Shown: positions 5,490 to 5,518 of the stretch, one piece after another
How the letters are laid out: each line of letters starts with the position of its first letter
Numbering within the stretch: position 1 is the stretch's first letter
Assembly: GCA_050736695.1 (NCBI GenBank)
Contig: JBOHWH010000183.1
Coordinates: 1 to 5,518, forward strand
Reading direction: 5' to 3'
Length of the DNA stretch: 5,518 nt
Source of the DNA: JBARDN01 sp050736695
GTDB taxonomy: Bacteria; Desulfobacterota; Binatia; Binatales; Binataceae
Notes under the pieces: model-generated
Told to the model about the DNA's origin: nothing
Databases searched by the model: none
What the model saw: the letters and a program-made list of their open reading frames with translations, nothing else
Program-made: the position numbers and the translations under genes

Positions 5490-5518
5490 CAGATTGGTCG
5501 CGGACTATAGACGAATCG

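Noticed and set aside
5385..5518. Minus-strand frame open from the window edge to a TGA overlapping the gspD ATG (ATGA)
   Set aside because: The 45 codons are Arg-rich and unlike the end of GspC or any family I know, and tandem repeats lie inside. An open frame of this length is common by chance in such DNA, although a coupled upstream gene cannot be fully excluded.
1..5518. CRISPR array, tRNA, rRNA or phage integration site
   Set aside because: No regularly spaced repeats, tRNA-like cloverleaf or rRNA-like sequence was seen on reading either strand.

Overview
This GC-rich window looks chromosomal and comes from a Gram-negative (diderm) bacterium. That follows from a type II secretion secretin (GspD) and a lipid A type acyltransferase, both outer-membrane biogenesis functions. 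The intergenic DNA carries short degenerate repeats containing 'tctcaggatgac', a style I associate with large soil or sediment genomes of the deltaproteobacterial/Desulfobacterota-Binatota type. That placement is a low-confidence inference; nothing here fixes the taxon.

Layout. Positions 1-296 hold no convincing gene. They contain a 12-bp inverted repeat, an imperfect 30-bp tandem repeat and a 9-bp inverted repeat. Positions 297-485 form a compact unit: a sigma70-like promoter, a Shine-Dalgarno, a 22-codon ORF rich in Ile/Val codons near its end, and a strong intrinsic terminator. After it come a second short ORF with a good Shine-Dalgarno (571-711) and then a bacterial RIO-family protein kinase (641-1387, + strand). 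Positions 1388-1795 are a gene-poor gap between convergent units.

The rest is read on the minus strand. gspD comes first (start chosen at 5384, stop 2817), then a 100-nt gap with a strong GC hairpin, then an LpxL/HtrB-family acyltransferase (2716 to 1796). The two probably share a transcript that enters from the right edge, where gspD is preceded by tandem 16-bp repeats.

How the genes work together. GspD forms the outer-membrane channel of the type II secretion system. The acyltransferase probably adds a secondary acyl chain to lipid A, or acylates another lipid, at the inner membrane. Both contribute to the envelope, but a direct functional link is only inferred from adjacency. The RIO kinase is convergent to them and is not obviously connected.

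The points most worth a second look are the leader-ORF/terminator arrangement ahead of the RIO kinase, the Met/Gly-rich insertion in the GspD N3 domain, and the hairpin between gspD and the acyltransferase.
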